64,000 bases of DNA from Adineta ricciae (lineage: Eukaryota > Rotifera > Eurotatoria > Adinetida > Adinetidae): NCBI GenBank assembly GCA_905250025.1, contig CAJNOJ010000075.1, forward strand, positions 248,001-312,000. Direction: 5' to 3'. Every line of letters starts with the position of its first letter. Position 1 is the first letter of the stretch. A program made the translations under genes and the position numbers. Shown in pieces: positions 26,435 through 37,929 of this stretch. The notes under the pieces are model-generated. The model did no database searches, was not told the DNA's origin, and saw only the letters and a list, made by a program, of their open reading frames with translations.

Positions 26435-27240
26435 AATTCTTTCGTCTGAAGTTCATCACTTAGGATAGATTTCTTAGCAAAATTCAAGGTCATCAACGCT
26501 TTTATGACTTTTTGAAACAAATAAGACAAGATTTCTTCGAATTAATTGCATCTAACTCGCGTTCACGGAATAGGACTGTTATTAGACACACGAAAAGTAG
26601 CAAAGCACGTATGATTTTCAAGAAAGTTAGTCTAATTATTATCAGAAAACATGTTTATAGACTTGTTTGATATTAATGAGTACTACAAAAGTTTCGTAAG
26701 AAGAGCTTTTAAAAGAGTTCCATACGTATTTCTATCATTTTTTATATATGAAAAAACGCTGTACATGTACCAAAAAAATGCTAAAAAACTCGGGTTTTTT
26801 TTCAGACAGGACCCAATTTTTTTTTCACCAAAAGTGTTTTTCAACCGAGATCGGATATTTAAGACGAAAAAAAAAATCGAAAAAAACCTTTCCAAAACGT
26901 CGCTGGATCTTCATGGTTTCACACATAGATTCGATGAACCACAGTGGCTGGTACCACAGTCTGCATTTTGCGTACATGCTTTACCGACACCACATCTATA
27001 ACAACGGGGTGTTTGTGTCCCACCACAGTCCACATCTGTTTCACCATTATTCTTGATTCCGTCATTACATGATGGTGCTGAAATAAAATGAAAGAATTTA
27101 ATGAGGCCCATTAAGGGTGTGTGAAATCCGCTAAGTTTCCATCTATTTCAAAGTATTTCTCAATCAAATAATGAAAGATGAAAGAGATAACGATAATGTG
27201 TCACCGATTGAAAAGTTAATTCGATTCTATCGTTTCATAC

Positions 27241-27770
27241 CTGTTGTTGATGCTGATGTTGATGTCGATGCAGTGGTTGACGTTGTCGATGCTGATGTTG
27301 ATGTCGATGCAGTGGTTGACGTTGTCGATGTTGATGTTGATGTTGATGCTGATGTTGATGTCGATGCAGTAGTTGACGTTGTCGATGCAGTGGTTGACGT
27401 TGATGTTGTCGATGCAGTGGTTGACGTTGATGTTGTCGATGCAGTAGTTGATGTTGTCGATGCAGTGGTTGACGTTGTCGATGTTGATGTTGATGCTGAT
27501 GTTGATGTCGATGCAGTAGTTGACGTTGTCGATGCAGTGGTTGACGTTGATGTTGTCGATGCAGTAGTTGATGTTGTCGATGCAGCGGTGGACGTTGATG
27601 TTGTCGATGCAGTAGTTGATGTTGTCGATGCAGTGGTTGACGTTGATGTTGTCGATGCAGTGGTTGACGTTGATGTTGTCGATGCAGTGGTTGACGTTGA
27701 TGTTGTCGATGCAGTGGTTGACGTTGATGTTGTCGATGTAGTTGAGCTAGGCAGATTGGGAGTGTAGGTT
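27241..27770. repeat. Tandem repeat coding the Thr/Ser stalk of the Hint protein
   Basis: Repeats of a GTTGATGTTGTCGATGCAGT-type unit with GTTGACGTT variants. Read on the minus strand, in frame with the flanking exons, it gives a mucin-like stalk of Thr, Ser and Ala (for example STTASTTSTSTTAST). The open Asp/Val frame on the plus strand is an artefact of the repeat. Confidence 0.85.
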
Positions 27771-28726
27771 GTTGAAGTTTCTAAAATCGAATGAAAAAAT
27801 GTATATAAAAAAATTAATAGAGAATCTCATTTGGTTTTGTATAATTATGGAGATGGTTTAAAAGACTTCTTATCGCAATGCTCTCGAAGCTATGCAAAAC
27901 TTACGCTGTGTTGTGGCTGTACTAACAGCTGATTTCAGCGAACAGAAACTCAATGAAAAACTGATTGAAGTACCATTAGGCAAATTAACTGATATATGAA
28001 TTGATGAGAAAAGCCTTGTAATGTGTGAATTAACTTGATCATCCAATTTTCGTTGACACGCTTGTGTTCGACACGCTTTGGAATAGTCAATTCGGAATTC
28101 CATTTCAAATATACCATTTTTTGTATTTTGCCCCTTTGCACATTCAGTTGCTCTTCAATAATAGTAAAATTATGTTAGAATACTGTCGCTCGTGAACTTA
28201 CGCTCTTTTCTTTCTGTTGCTGCTTGTTGGTGGTACATATTTAGCTGCCATCGTGACCAATTCCTTTAGATTCAATGCTTGGTTCAGCTGAAAATAAAAA
28301 TACAAAGAATTAGAAGACATTAAAAAAACTGTACAATTTACTTGTGCACTCAATGCATTCATATCTTCTATTGAGTATGAAGTTGGATTTTTTGAATTTG
28401 TTATATAATTCAAAGTGTAAACTTGTGGATCTGGAAATAAAGAATGATGTTGAATTTTTTTAATACAAATTCGAATAGCACTCTCACTAGAGTTAGTACC
28501 GACGCTAATATCATCTCCCTTTTGTTGCAAATATACTGGAATGAGACCAACAGCAATAGTGCCTACCACTATACCCATACAAAGTAAGGCAATTAAGGCA
28601 GCGATTAACGGTATATATGGATTCGATCGCATTTGTGTCTAGAACTAGAAATGAGTAAAACTTTAGTGCGATTCAAATAAATTATTATCTGCCTTTCTTA
28701 CAGCTGAAAAAAGTTAAATACTTCTT

Positions 28727-29356
28727 ATGTTTTCGCCGATGTATCCGAGTGATAGTATTTGTAATATAGTGAATACTCAAATCATCAATGTAATTTATAT
28801 ACAAGGCAAAACGAACCCCGTTTCCCTTTCTTTTGATTTTTATTTATCAATGTTTCTCCGACGTCTAGCCACCCGATCGATGAAATCGCAAGCAATTATA
28901 GTTATTTATGACATTCATGTAAGTACTATACACGATCAACCACTCTTTTTCTCCTTAGGTACTTTTATCTGTCATTCAAATGAATTACAATGTTATGTTG
29001 TTTTTGCTTTTCACAATTTGTGCATTGATTTTATCAAAACAACCGATGATCGTACCTTTAGTTTAATGTTTCTTTATCCCGAAATCACCATCAATGGTAA
29101 ATGGCTACGACATACTGTTTCTTTTTTCGATCAGTTACCTCCCCTCTATCTTACCTTTGTGCACTCGTACTTAACTTTCTCAATGTCATATGCTCTGGAA
29201 AATTGTTCGTTTCATCATCGATATATCTCATTTAGCAACCCTTCACTTTCCAACTTCGAAATATTTTTAACGCTTGGTTTGCTCTACCATTATGATTTAA
29301 TACGTGTGAATCTTGGTATGACTAAAATCTTTCTCATATTTCTGATATATCGTTGA
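28727..29356 (+). CDS. Unrecognised open frame, 209 codons
   Basis: Uninterrupted plus-strand frame divergent from the Hint gene, with no other candidate gene in this interval. The composition is Phe/Leu/Ser/Ile-rich with a hydrophobic stretch (FSLMFLYP) but no signal peptide, domain or repeat pattern was recognised. In AT-rich DNA this length could still occur by chance, so it is a weak prediction. Confidence 0.25.
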   Translation: MFSPMYPSDSICNIVNTQIINVIYIQGKTNPVSLSFDFYLSMFLRRLATRSMKSQAIIVIYDIHVSTIHDQPLFFSLGTFICHSNELQCYVVFAFHNLCIDFIKTTDDRTFSLMFLYPEITINGKWLRHTVSFFDQLPPLYLTFVHSYLTFSMSYALENCSFHHRYISFSNPSLSNFEIFLTLGLLYHYDLIRVNLGMTKIFLIFLIYR

Positions 29357-29444
29357 ATCTGACGCAAAAAACGACGCTAAAAATCTCATATTAATCGACT
29401 TTTTGTGACGAAAAACGATTTCAATGGCATCCCACCAGAGATGT

Positions 29445-29600
29445 CTACAGGGCAGGGCGGCGTTGTTTTGCAATATATTAGGACAGGACAGAACAGCGCA
29501 GGACAGAACAGCGCAGGACAGGGCAGGGCAGGGCAGGGCAGCGCTGTTTTACAAGATATTAGGACAGGACAGAGTGCAGGGCATAGCAATTATGCCCCGC
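29445..29600. repeat. GGACAGAACAGCGCA / GGGCA tandem repeat
   Basis: Imperfect direct repeats of GGACAGAACAGCGCA followed by GGGCA runs, flanked by two copies of a longer block (TTGTTTTGCAATATATTAGG and TGTTTTACAAGATATTAGG). It is GC-rich relative to its surroundings. No function seen. Confidence 0.75.
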
Positions 29601-29815
29601 TGCTTTTATGCATTATTTTCTTATTCGGAGATAAACAGAAATAGTCGTTTTTTATAATGTGATGCTGCGTGAGAAAACCTCAGACGAAGTCTACAATAGG
29701 TAGAACCAAAGCAAAACTCCAGGAGAATTATAAAACGAAAAAGAAATTTCAATTCCCTTTTGTGAAAGAAAGGGTTATACAGCGTTTAAATGCTGCGTTA
29801 AAAAGCTTAAAGTTT

Positions 29816-29862
29816 GTCTGTCTGTCTGCCTGTCTGTCTGGCTGTATGGCTGACTGGCTGTC
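29816..29862. repeat. GTCT/GGCT tetranucleotide microsatellite
   Basis: GTCTGTCTGTCTGCCTGTCT and variants thereof. Confidence 0.85.
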
Positions 29863-30181
29863 CTATCCAATCAGAAATCAGCATTTCTAAAATCAATGGA
29901 ATTAATCGATAGTTGTTAGAAAATGATTACCGGTAGGGTAATCGAGGTCGAGGATCACGAATCCGAGGTTAGTGATGATTAATTAATTATTAGTTTTTCA
30001 TTAACTAGCCACGACTTATTAACATCCATTGTCAGAGTAGACCGAAAGATTTCTGACGTCGGAAAATTCGAATTTGAGGGTGAATTTCGTTTTATTCGCT
30101 GAGCCTGGGCTTGTTTGTTCCTTCCTCTTTACAAAGGAGATATTTTTCTTTATCTGTTCTAAAATCTTTTGTAGAAGATGA

Positions 30182-31031
30182 TGAGCTGAACGCAACTCAC
30201 GGACGTCATGTGTACAAAGATAGTAGCTCAAGAACTTACACGAAAAGATCTAATGCATTGTACATAATGATGTTTCTAATTGAAGACATCCGAAAAAGTG
30301 ATATGAGCTTAGTTATATCATCTTTGCTTTGTAGGCTACATACATCATGTCCTTTCCACGGGATTTTAGTAGAAGTAGTTTGCAAAGTGATATACCCGTC
30401 GGTGGAATTCCATCTTAGTAACTACAGACGCGTGGGCTGTAGAAACAGTATTCTGAACACATGCAGCGCTATGAAAGATGTTCGTTTCGAGAGGGAGGTC
30501 GACGAACAACTAAGCGTTTAAATGTTAGATTAATCCTAAAGTGCACGCTTAGAATAACCTCGCCAAGCTTCTGATAACTTTGAAAGGAATTTGACGAATG
30601 GATATTCCTCAATGAAAATATTCGACAAGGTATCATTTTGTTGACAGAAGAGAAAAGAATAGGTTTATCGCCGGAAGACACAAGCGAATGTTCAAACTTT
30701 TCAAGCAGTCTACTGTATATCGTCCGTCTATGAATGACTTAGTAAAGCATTTATGAAAATTTCCATGCGCGTGATGTGAAAAAAGAGAAACAGATGACAA
30801 AGGTCAATGGTTGGCCGTGAGTGACCGTCTGACTAGCCGTTGAGCGATGAATTTTTCAGTCAACATAGTTATTGCTGGAGAATTATCCACTGACAAAGGA
30901 CTAATCGGTCTGATTCCTAAAAAGACTTTTGCATCCTATTCATTCTAGTGTGTGACATAGTGCCATGATTCAGTTGAGCACTAGTAGCAATCGCAGTGCT
31001 TTTTTTCTCTTTCGAAGTCTCTGAATGTGTT
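30182..31031 (+). repeat. Unclassified dispersed repeat, copy B
   Basis: A longer version of the repeat at 5286-5800, with about 395 bases that copy A lacks at its N. It ends at a two-base N (31032-31033), so its true right end is unknown. No coding domain recognised in any frame. Confidence 0.75.
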
Positions 31032-31394
31032 NNTCCAACATTTTGTACATATTCTTATATTGAATATTTTAATATATTTTATATTGTGACAACTATTCTA
31101 AGTTTGTATAGTGGATTAATAATTGTATTAAGACTTCTTATTCCATTTCTTATGCATTTTATATTTCGATTATTGTGCAAAAGAAGAATAGATGTTGCTC
31201 AATCTTCTCAAACGTCTGTTGAAAACGCAAATTAATCAAAATTATTTTCAATACGAACATTTGAATATTTTTCTCGTCGAAAACAATCTTTCAAATATCA
31301 ATTCTTTGCTTTCTTCTTTGCTTATGTCTTTTCAATTCTCTAAATGATCAAAAATAAAATGAAATTAAACGAATATTCTTTCGTATAAAATGTA

Positions 31395-33378
31395 ACTCAA
31401 ATGAGCCATTGGTGATATCGACAAAGATAACAAAGTTGATATTATTGTCGCTATAGTGATGCTGCTGGCAACATTGGTATTCTTTTTGGATACGGAAATG
31501 GTCTTTTCGCTGAACAAACTATTCTTTTCTATGGATTCGAAATATAATCCATATTCAGTTGCCATCAATGACTTTAGCGATGATTCATATTTGGACATTG
31601 CTACTGTTGATTATAATTATAATTATTTAGATATTATTCTTACACATAAAAGCTACAGTTTTCGAAATCAAATTAGTTATGCAACAACTGGTCTTGATTC
31701 TTATCCTGAATCTGTCTACTTAGCTGATTTTGACAATGATAATCAATTAGATATGGTCGTAGCTAATTCTTGGACAAATGATATTATTGTTTTTCTTCGA
31801 TATAATAACAATACGTTTTCAAATCAACAAAGATATTCGACTGGAAGTTCTTCAAATCCAACTAATGTTATAAGTGGTGATTTTAATAATGATAATCATT
31901 TGGATATAGCTGTTGTCAACTATGGAACTAATACAATGGGTATTTTCCTTAATTATGGTAATGGAATTTTCTTAAGTCAAACTACATATTCAACTGGTAG
32001 TAATTCCCAATCTTTTGCACTTACTAGTGATTATTTTAACAATGATCAATGGATAGATATTGTTGTTGTTAATTATCAAACTGGAAATATTTGTATTTTT
32101 CTTGGACAAGGTGACGAATCATTCATAAATCAAATAATATACTCAACGAATAGAAATGCTCAACCATATGATATTATTGTTAATGATTTTAATAACGATA
32201 ATTGTACAGATATTGCTGTTGTTAATTACGCAATGAATAGTATAAGTGTTTTTATTGGATTATGGTAATGGAAGTTTCTCATCACCCTCAACATTTTCAA
32301 CTGGATCTGATTCTGGGCCCGTATCTCTTGTCTGTAGTGATGTAAATGGTGACAAATTACATGATATTATTGTGGCTAATTATGATAGTAATACCATAGG
32401 TATCTTATATGGTTATGGTAATGACAGCTGTAAATTAAACATCATTATGTCGACTGGTAGTTCTAGTGGACCGTTCAGAATTCGTGTAGCTGATATTAAT
32501 AATGACACATTACCAGATATTCTTGTTACCAATTATCTTTCCAATAATATTGGAATTTTTTTCGATCAAGTCAACAATAGTCTTTCCACTCAAATGATCT
32601 ATTCGACGGGAAGTAATTCGAATCCATATTCTATCGCTGTTGGCGACATCAATCAAGATGGGTATTTTGACATTGTTGTAGCAAACTATGGTACTAGTTC
32701 TGTAGGACTTTTCTTCGGATATGGCAATAATGATTTCTCTTCACAAATAACTTATTCAACTAGAGGGTGATGCTAGCCCAAACTATGTTGTAGTTGGAGA
32801 TCTTAGTAAAGATCATTGTGTGAACATTATATACTGTTGTCAATTATTGGTCTAGTTATATGGATATCTTTCTTGGTAATGGTGATGGCACATTCTATCA
32901 CTCTATGACTTATTAGACTGGTACTAATTCTTATCCGTATTCGGTTGCAATTGGTGACTTTAATGATGATCTGATATTAGATATTGTAGTCGCTAATTCT
33001 GGATCGAATGATATCGGTATTTTCATAGGATTTGATGATGGTACTTTTTCTAGTTGGGCTACATATTCAACTGGCGCTGATCCGAAACCATATGCTGTCG
33101 CACTTGGCGATTTGAATAGCGATGACAAATTAGATATTGTCGTTACAAACTATGGCGGTGATACGACTGGAATTTTTCAAGGCTTCGGCAATGGTTCATT
33201 TGTCAATCAAAGAGCTGTTGTCATTGAAGAATATTGTGCACCGCGTTCGGTTGTTCTCAACGATCTGAACAATGATGGACATCTAGATATTGTGATAGGT
33301 TGCTATGATACTGAAAGTGTCGCCATATTTCTTGGATATGGGAATAGTACCTTAGAAATAACGGTTGAGAACGTTTGA
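31395..33378 (+). pseudogene. FG-GAP/VCBS repeat protein, decayed
   Basis: At least ten repeats of about 48 residues with the FG-GAP/VCBS pattern: DFNNDNHLDIAVVNYGTNT, GIFLNYGNGIF, then TYSTGSNS. Family knowledge: such repeats form beta-propellers in secreted or surface proteins, with Ca-binding Asp-rich loops. The frame is broken several times: near 31440 and 31535, an extra T near 32262 (GGATTATGG where GGATATGG is expected), near 32765, near 32845, and an in-frame TAG near 32915. No signal peptide was seen at the 5' end, which starts soon after an N join. Individual repeats are well conserved between lesions, so the decay is recent or the sequence has errors. Confidence 0.85.
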
Positions 33379-33891
33379 TACTGACTTTTCATCTGAAAAA
33401 GACGATTTGAAAATCAACTGCAGGATTAGAGAAAAATTTTCTTTTAAAAACTTGTACGTTGCTGCATACAATTTTCAAAGGAGTATGGGAGTGAATAACT
33501 TAATCTTGTATTTAGTCAATCTTATGTATATTTAATTTGGATAAAACTCATATTTCAAGTGGATCTATGTATATAATATCTTGAGACAAAAAGCAAAGTC
33601 GAATTAGAGATCTCGAATGTCCTTATACACAATCATTTTTTAGTTGTTCTTGATAAGCTTTTTTTCTTTGGTGAAATACGCCATCTGCAAAACACATAGT
33701 TGCAGATACCAGTGCAATACCTTGCTTATCAGTATTATTCATGAGACCAGCGCTTTTGTTTGATATGCGTCATAGTATTTACGTCAATAAAACATATTAA
33801 AAGGATCGCTACTCCTACAATCTCTCATATTTCTTAGTTTTTCATTTGAAAATTTAGTTGAAAAGGACGCTTATTATTATTATTCGTAATC
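33379..33891. other. Intergenic, no gene seen
   Basis: AT-rich spacer between the FG-GAP remnant and the Ly6-like gene; no supported feature. Confidence 0.4.
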
Positions 33892-34857
33892 ATGAATTGG
33901 TTATTTATTACTCTTGTGATTCTTTCTGCTGTTTCTATTGGTAAGACTATTAGACAATTTAAAAAAGTTATCTAATATCTTGTTTCAAAGGTCTTCGTGG
34001 GTCAACTTCAACAGTACAAACAACTAGAAACTCCAGTGCAGTAACTACCACAGTTCGTTCCACAACGCGGCCAACATCTACCGCGACTCAGCCAACATCT
34101 ACCGCGACTCGGCCAACATCTACGGCGACTCGGTCAACATCTACCGCGACTCGGCCAACATCTACCGCGACTCGGCCAACATCTACGGCGACTCGGCCAA
34201 CATCTACCGCGACTCGGCCAACATCTACCGCCACTCGGCCAACATCTACCGCGACTCGGCCAACATCTACCGCGACTCGGCCAGCATCTACCACCATTCG
34301 ATCAACAACTTCTATAACCCGTCCGACGACCAGCACGACTTTCGTTACAAGTAGCACGACTCGTCCTTGGGTGAGCACAAGTCGTAGCACTTCATTTCCC
34401 GTTTCTACTCGTACAACGTCCAGAAGTTCTACGAAGTTGACTAGTACTCGTCCCACAACGTATTATCCTTGGTCAATCGATTGTTATTATTGTAGTGCAC
34501 TAAATTGTCCAACACCTTTTAATTCTATGAGTGCAAGCGTTGAATTGGAACACTCAAGAAATGGATGGTGTGTGGTATGTATTTAAATGTATAAACTCAT
34601 CCATTTATAATAAGAAATTTCATTTTTAGAAATCAAGTTCAATTAAATCTCAAGAAAGTTTTTACAGTCGTGGTGCTGATTTATATAATGTTTGCTCGGT
34701 AACTGGATGTTCATGGAAAACAGTTGGAGGATTACGAACATGGGTTTGTTGTTGTAATAAATCATTATGTAATGGAGGTATTTCATTATTACAATCAAAT
34801 TCGATAATTATTCTTCTAAGTTTATCAATTATTTTTTCATTAGAAAAGTTTCTTTAA
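33892..34857 (+). CDS. Ly6/uPAR-like GPI-anchored protein with Thr/Pro stalk
   Basis: Exons 33892-33940, 33991-34574 and 34630-34857, phases consistent. The product has a signal peptide (MNWLFITLVILSAVSIG), a Thr-rich stalk built of TRPTSTA units, then a three-finger domain: CYYCSALNCPTP, a WCV strand, CSVTGCSW, and the CCCNKSLCNG ending typical of Ly6/uPAR proteins, followed by a hydrophobic C-terminal segment (IIILLSLSIIF) that fits GPI attachment. Likely an outer-surface protein; ligand unknown. The stalk length is set by a 21-nt tandem repeat and may vary between alleles. Confidence 0.82.
34065..34290 (+). repeat. 21-nt tandem repeat in the Ly6-like gene
   Basis: About ten copies of ACTCGGCCAACATCTACCGC plus one base, each coding TRPTSTA in frame. 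Copies differ by single substitutions. Confidence 0.9.
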
Positions 34858-35599
34858 AATTCTTGTTCTTTTTTTAATGTTCAGATAATAGAAATTGAAA
34901 TTTAATCAAGGAAAAAATAATTCTATTATGAATTGTTTAAACTTCCACTGAATTCATCTAATTAGCAAAAGGATAAAACTCTTTAAGATGAGAATAATTT
35001 GGTAAATTTTTCTTCATTTGATATTTCATTTTTCTAATCTCAAAAGTGTATTGTATTTTGATTGTTTGGTTTATCTTTCTTCGAGATTTTCCATGAATGT
35101 ATTTGATTTTTCTCTTACAAAATCGCGTCAACAAATAGAAAATTCCCCGAATGATTTCCAGTTGATAAAGTATTTCAAAAGAAGATATTTTTCTTTAAAC
35201 ACTTGTCATATTTCATATAGAAATGGACAAATTCACATTATTAAGCCAAGAAATAACATAATGGTGTCTTAATGAGTCTCATAAAGATTCATCTGATATT
35301 TTTTCAACAAAGTTATTCAATGAAGTTAAACGACATGGAAGAAGAGAAGTTGATAACAGTATGGCAATTTTTTTATTCTTTTTTAATTGTTATCAAATAT
35401 TTTTCATTTGGAAAAAAGTAAATCTTTTTTTTCCTGATAAAATATAAAACAAGTTGATTTTCTCCATTTCGAATTATTTATTATCGATCTGATTAATCAT
35501 TGAAAGAAATAGAAAGGAAGTACGTTCGAATATCATCTACCTTTATCAATGACGTAAACAAAATCATGTGAGAAAATAGTTATTCATTCGACGAAAGTA
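34858..35599. other. Intergenic, no gene seen
   Basis: Spacer before the kinase gene; only short low-complexity frames. Confidence 0.4.
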
Positions 35600-36963
35600 A
35601 TGGGAACGAAAACATCGAAACGAATAAACGACGAAGATTCAATAAATACACGACGAAATTCTTCTTTTTTTTCTTCTCAAACTGTTCGACGTTCTTATGC
35701 TGATTGGATTTGTCATTCACCTTTGATAAGTAGTGATATTGATCGTTTAACAAATGAAGAAATAAATCATTTTCGAAAACATCAACAAATAACAAAGAAT
35801 TTTCCAAATTCTCAAACAAAACACCAAAATTCTCCTTCAAAAAATCTTCTTAGAATTGAACAATTAGTTGAATCTCCATCAAACAAAGAAAATTCTCTTT
35901 CAACAATCGATTTCAATCAATTGAATTCTCTTGGAAATTTTCGAATTACTTTAATTGATCAATCAGATTTACAAGTAAACATTATTTTCTTCAAAATTCA
36001 TCATTTTTCTCTTTAAATAGAATGCTCATGAAATCGGAAAAGGCAATTTCGGAACAGTTTATCATGCATTATACAAAAATAAACGTGCCGTTGCTTTAAA
36101 AACTTTACATTCTTCTTCCCAAGAGAACTATTCTAATGAAAATCTTCTGAAACTTCTATTTGAAGCTCATATAATGACACAATTAGAACATGAGAATCTA
36201 TTAAATATTCTTGGAGTGACATTTTATGGAGAAAATCAACAATTAAGTTTAGTAACAGATTATATGAAAAATGGATCTTTATTAACTTATCTTCGAAAAC
36301 ATCGAAATCACTTTTATAAATCTTCTAGAAAAGAAATTAATCAGAAATTGGATCATTTTTCTCAACAAATTTTCCAAGCGATGCTTTATTTAGAACAAAG
36401 AAAAATTATTCATCGAGATTTAGCTGCGAGAAATTGTTTAATTGATCATGAAGATCATTTAAAAGTCGCAGATTTTGGTTTAACAAAGTAATTTATTGAA
36501 ATTAGAAAGAAAAATGAAAGAAAAGATGAAGATTTTTAGATTAACTGATTGTGGTTTGTATAAAGGAAATGCAAAGACAATCTTTGCAATTCGTTGGTCA
36601 TCACCAGAAGTTATTTTAAATATGAAATATTCATCACGATCAGATGTTTGGAGTTTTGTAAAAATTTCATTTGATTTCTTTTCTTAAATTCATAATGTTT
36701 TTCTCTTTAAGGGTATAACTCTTTGGGAAATTTATTCATTAGGAGAACGTCCATTTGGATATTTTAATAATCAAACGGTTAAAAATCTCTTAAAAACTTC
36801 TTCAAGCAATTTTTCTCAATATTTTCCTCAATCTCAACAATTTGGTTCAAATGAAGTTTATACTCATCTGATTTTACCTTGTTTAACATATAATGTCACT
36901 TTAAGACCATCTTTTAAAGATTTAAATGAAAGAATTTCCAAAATTCTTAATGAAAATAAATAA
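35600..36963 (+). CDS. Myristoylation-site tyrosine kinase without SH2/SH3 (403 aa)
   Basis: Exons 35600-35974, 36021-36487, 36540-36657 and 36712-36963, phases consistent. N-terminus MGTKTSKR fits the N-myristoylation rule (Gly2, Ser/Thr6, basic follow-up), suggesting membrane association. A Ser/Asn-rich, disordered stretch of about 120 residues follows and then a protein tyrosine kinase domain: IGKGNFGTVYHA Gly loop, VALKTL Lys, HRDLAARN catalytic loop (tyrosine-kinase type), DFGLTK, SDVWSFGITLWEIYS. All catalytic residues are present. Odd: no SH3 or SH2 domain between the lipid signal and the kinase, and SPE replaces the usual APE. It may be a derived Src- or Fer-like kinase. Confidence 0.85.
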
Positions 36964-36992
36964 TTTCAAAAAAGAGAACAAAAAAAAGAAAG

Positions 36993-37092
36993 NNNNNNNN
37001 NNNNNNNNNNNNNNNNNNNNNNNNNNNNNNNNNNNNNNNNNNNNNNNNNNNNNNNNNNNNNNNNNNNNNNNNNNNNNNNNNNNNNNNNNNNN
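36993..37092. other. Assembly gap (100 N)
   Basis: Scaffold gap between the kinase and Hox genes; upstream Hox exons may be lost here. Confidence 0.95.
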
Positions 37093-37396
37093 AAAAGTTT
37101 TCTCTTCTTCTTCCTCTTCTCTCAGCTTGATTCAGTTGAAAATGTGTGACTTTTTTTTTTCAAACCAAATTTAACCTTTTGCGTTGATTTAAACACAACG
37201 AGATGATTGATAGTAAAAGTGAATGAGAAAAACACACATTGTTCTTATCATTGGAAGAGTACGTGACCTAAATTTAGTAAAAATAACAGAAACAGATCAT
37301 GATGATTTGACTAATGACAAAATCTCTTCATCTGTTTTTCTCAGACAATTGAACTCATTGATGGATAGAAGAAGTTTGATCAAATTTCTTTTTTAG

Positions 37397-37929
37397 TTAT
37401 CAATTATACAAGTGGAGAAACTAAACGAGCACGAACTGCGTACACACGTCATCAAGTTTTAGGTAAAAAGAATTCATTTCTTATTTTTCATTTAAAAAAA
37501 AATATATATATGGTTTTCGAATAGAATTGGAAAAAGAATTTCATTTTAATAAATATTTAACACGACGACGGAGAATAGAAATCGCACATTCGCTGGTTTT
37601 AACTGAAAGGTACACACATCAACAAATCTCTTTTTCGTTTAAAAAATCATTTCTTTTTATTTTAGACAAATTAAAATTTGGTTTCAAAATCGGTGTGTTG
37701 AACTTGTTTTTCTTTTCAAAGAAAATCTTTGTTTATTTTTAGTCGAATGAAATGGAAAAAAGATCATAAATTACCGAACACAAAGTCGAAACTACCTGAT
37801 CAATTACCAGCTGCATCTACATCATCTGACTCTTCATCTCCGAATTTAATAAAAAAAGAACAACAAGAAATTCTTTCGCCATTTATTAAAGAAGAAACAT
37901 TTTCCGATGAATCTTCCAATTCAAATTGA
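37397..37929 (+). CDS. Hox4/Deformed-like homeobox gene, 3' exons
   Basis: Homeodomain transcription factor for body-axis patterning. Exons 37397-37462, 37525-37609, 37666-37692 and 37743-37929 join in phase to give a full 60-residue homeodomain: [36 protein letters not shown], then [15 protein letters not shown], directly followed by DHKLPNTK, the Hox4 group signature. The upstream exon with the YPWM motif and start codon was not found and may lie in 37100-37390 or in the N gap. Three introns interrupt the homeobox, in codons 15, 43 and 52; exon 3 is only 27 nt. The tail is Ser/Glu-rich and ends SSNSN. Group assignment rests on the homeodomain and its C-terminal flank. Confidence 0.88.

Larger units (their letters stand above)
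25089..26924. mobile_element. 1.8-kb element with ~390-bp inverted repeats in the Hint gene
   Basis: The left arm (25089 to about 25476) and right arm (about 26527-26924) are reverse complements, for example GAAAATCATACGTGC against GCACGTATGATTTTC. Ends read GGGTGAATCCATGGAGATCC and, from the other side, GTGTGAAACCATGAAGATCC. Host joins over AT (26925-26926 / 25087-25088) and restores the Hint frame. The terminus GGGTGAATC(C/T)ATGG is shared with the 647-bp element at 18775. The interior has an acidic plus-strand fragment and minus-strand fragments but no intact transposase. The single N at 25701 and an artificial duplication lie inside. Confidence 0.85.
24574..28632 (-). pseudogene. Hint-domain (hedgehog-type) membrane protein, split by a transposon
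   Basis: Minus-strand exons: 28632-28342, 28287-28202, 28152-27905, 27780-27241, 27077-26925 plus 25086-24919 (one exon cut by the element), and 24866-24574; phases agree, including across the insertion. Order in the ~592-residue product: N-terminal hydrophobic anchor (LIAALIALLCMGIVVGTIAV), an extracellular segment ending RKKRA, a Cys-containing segment, a ~180-residue Thr/Ser repeat stalk, a Cys-rich module (CNDGIKNNGETDVDCGG...CGVGKAC), then Hint: N-block CFSGDEMVVLADGS starting with the splicing Cys, and C-block LSPDHLIRV, with GVYNLFTLDGTALVNYIAAS at the end. Hint domains cut themselves from the protein before their first Cys (family knowledge). The 1.8-kb insertion lies just before that Cys, so this allele is probably dead. 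Confidence 0.8.

Noticed and set aside
27171..27767. 198-codon plus-strand Asp/Val repeat frame
   Set aside because: Antisense of the Thr/Ser stalk exon, which is in phase with flanking exons on the minus strand; repeats are open in several frames.
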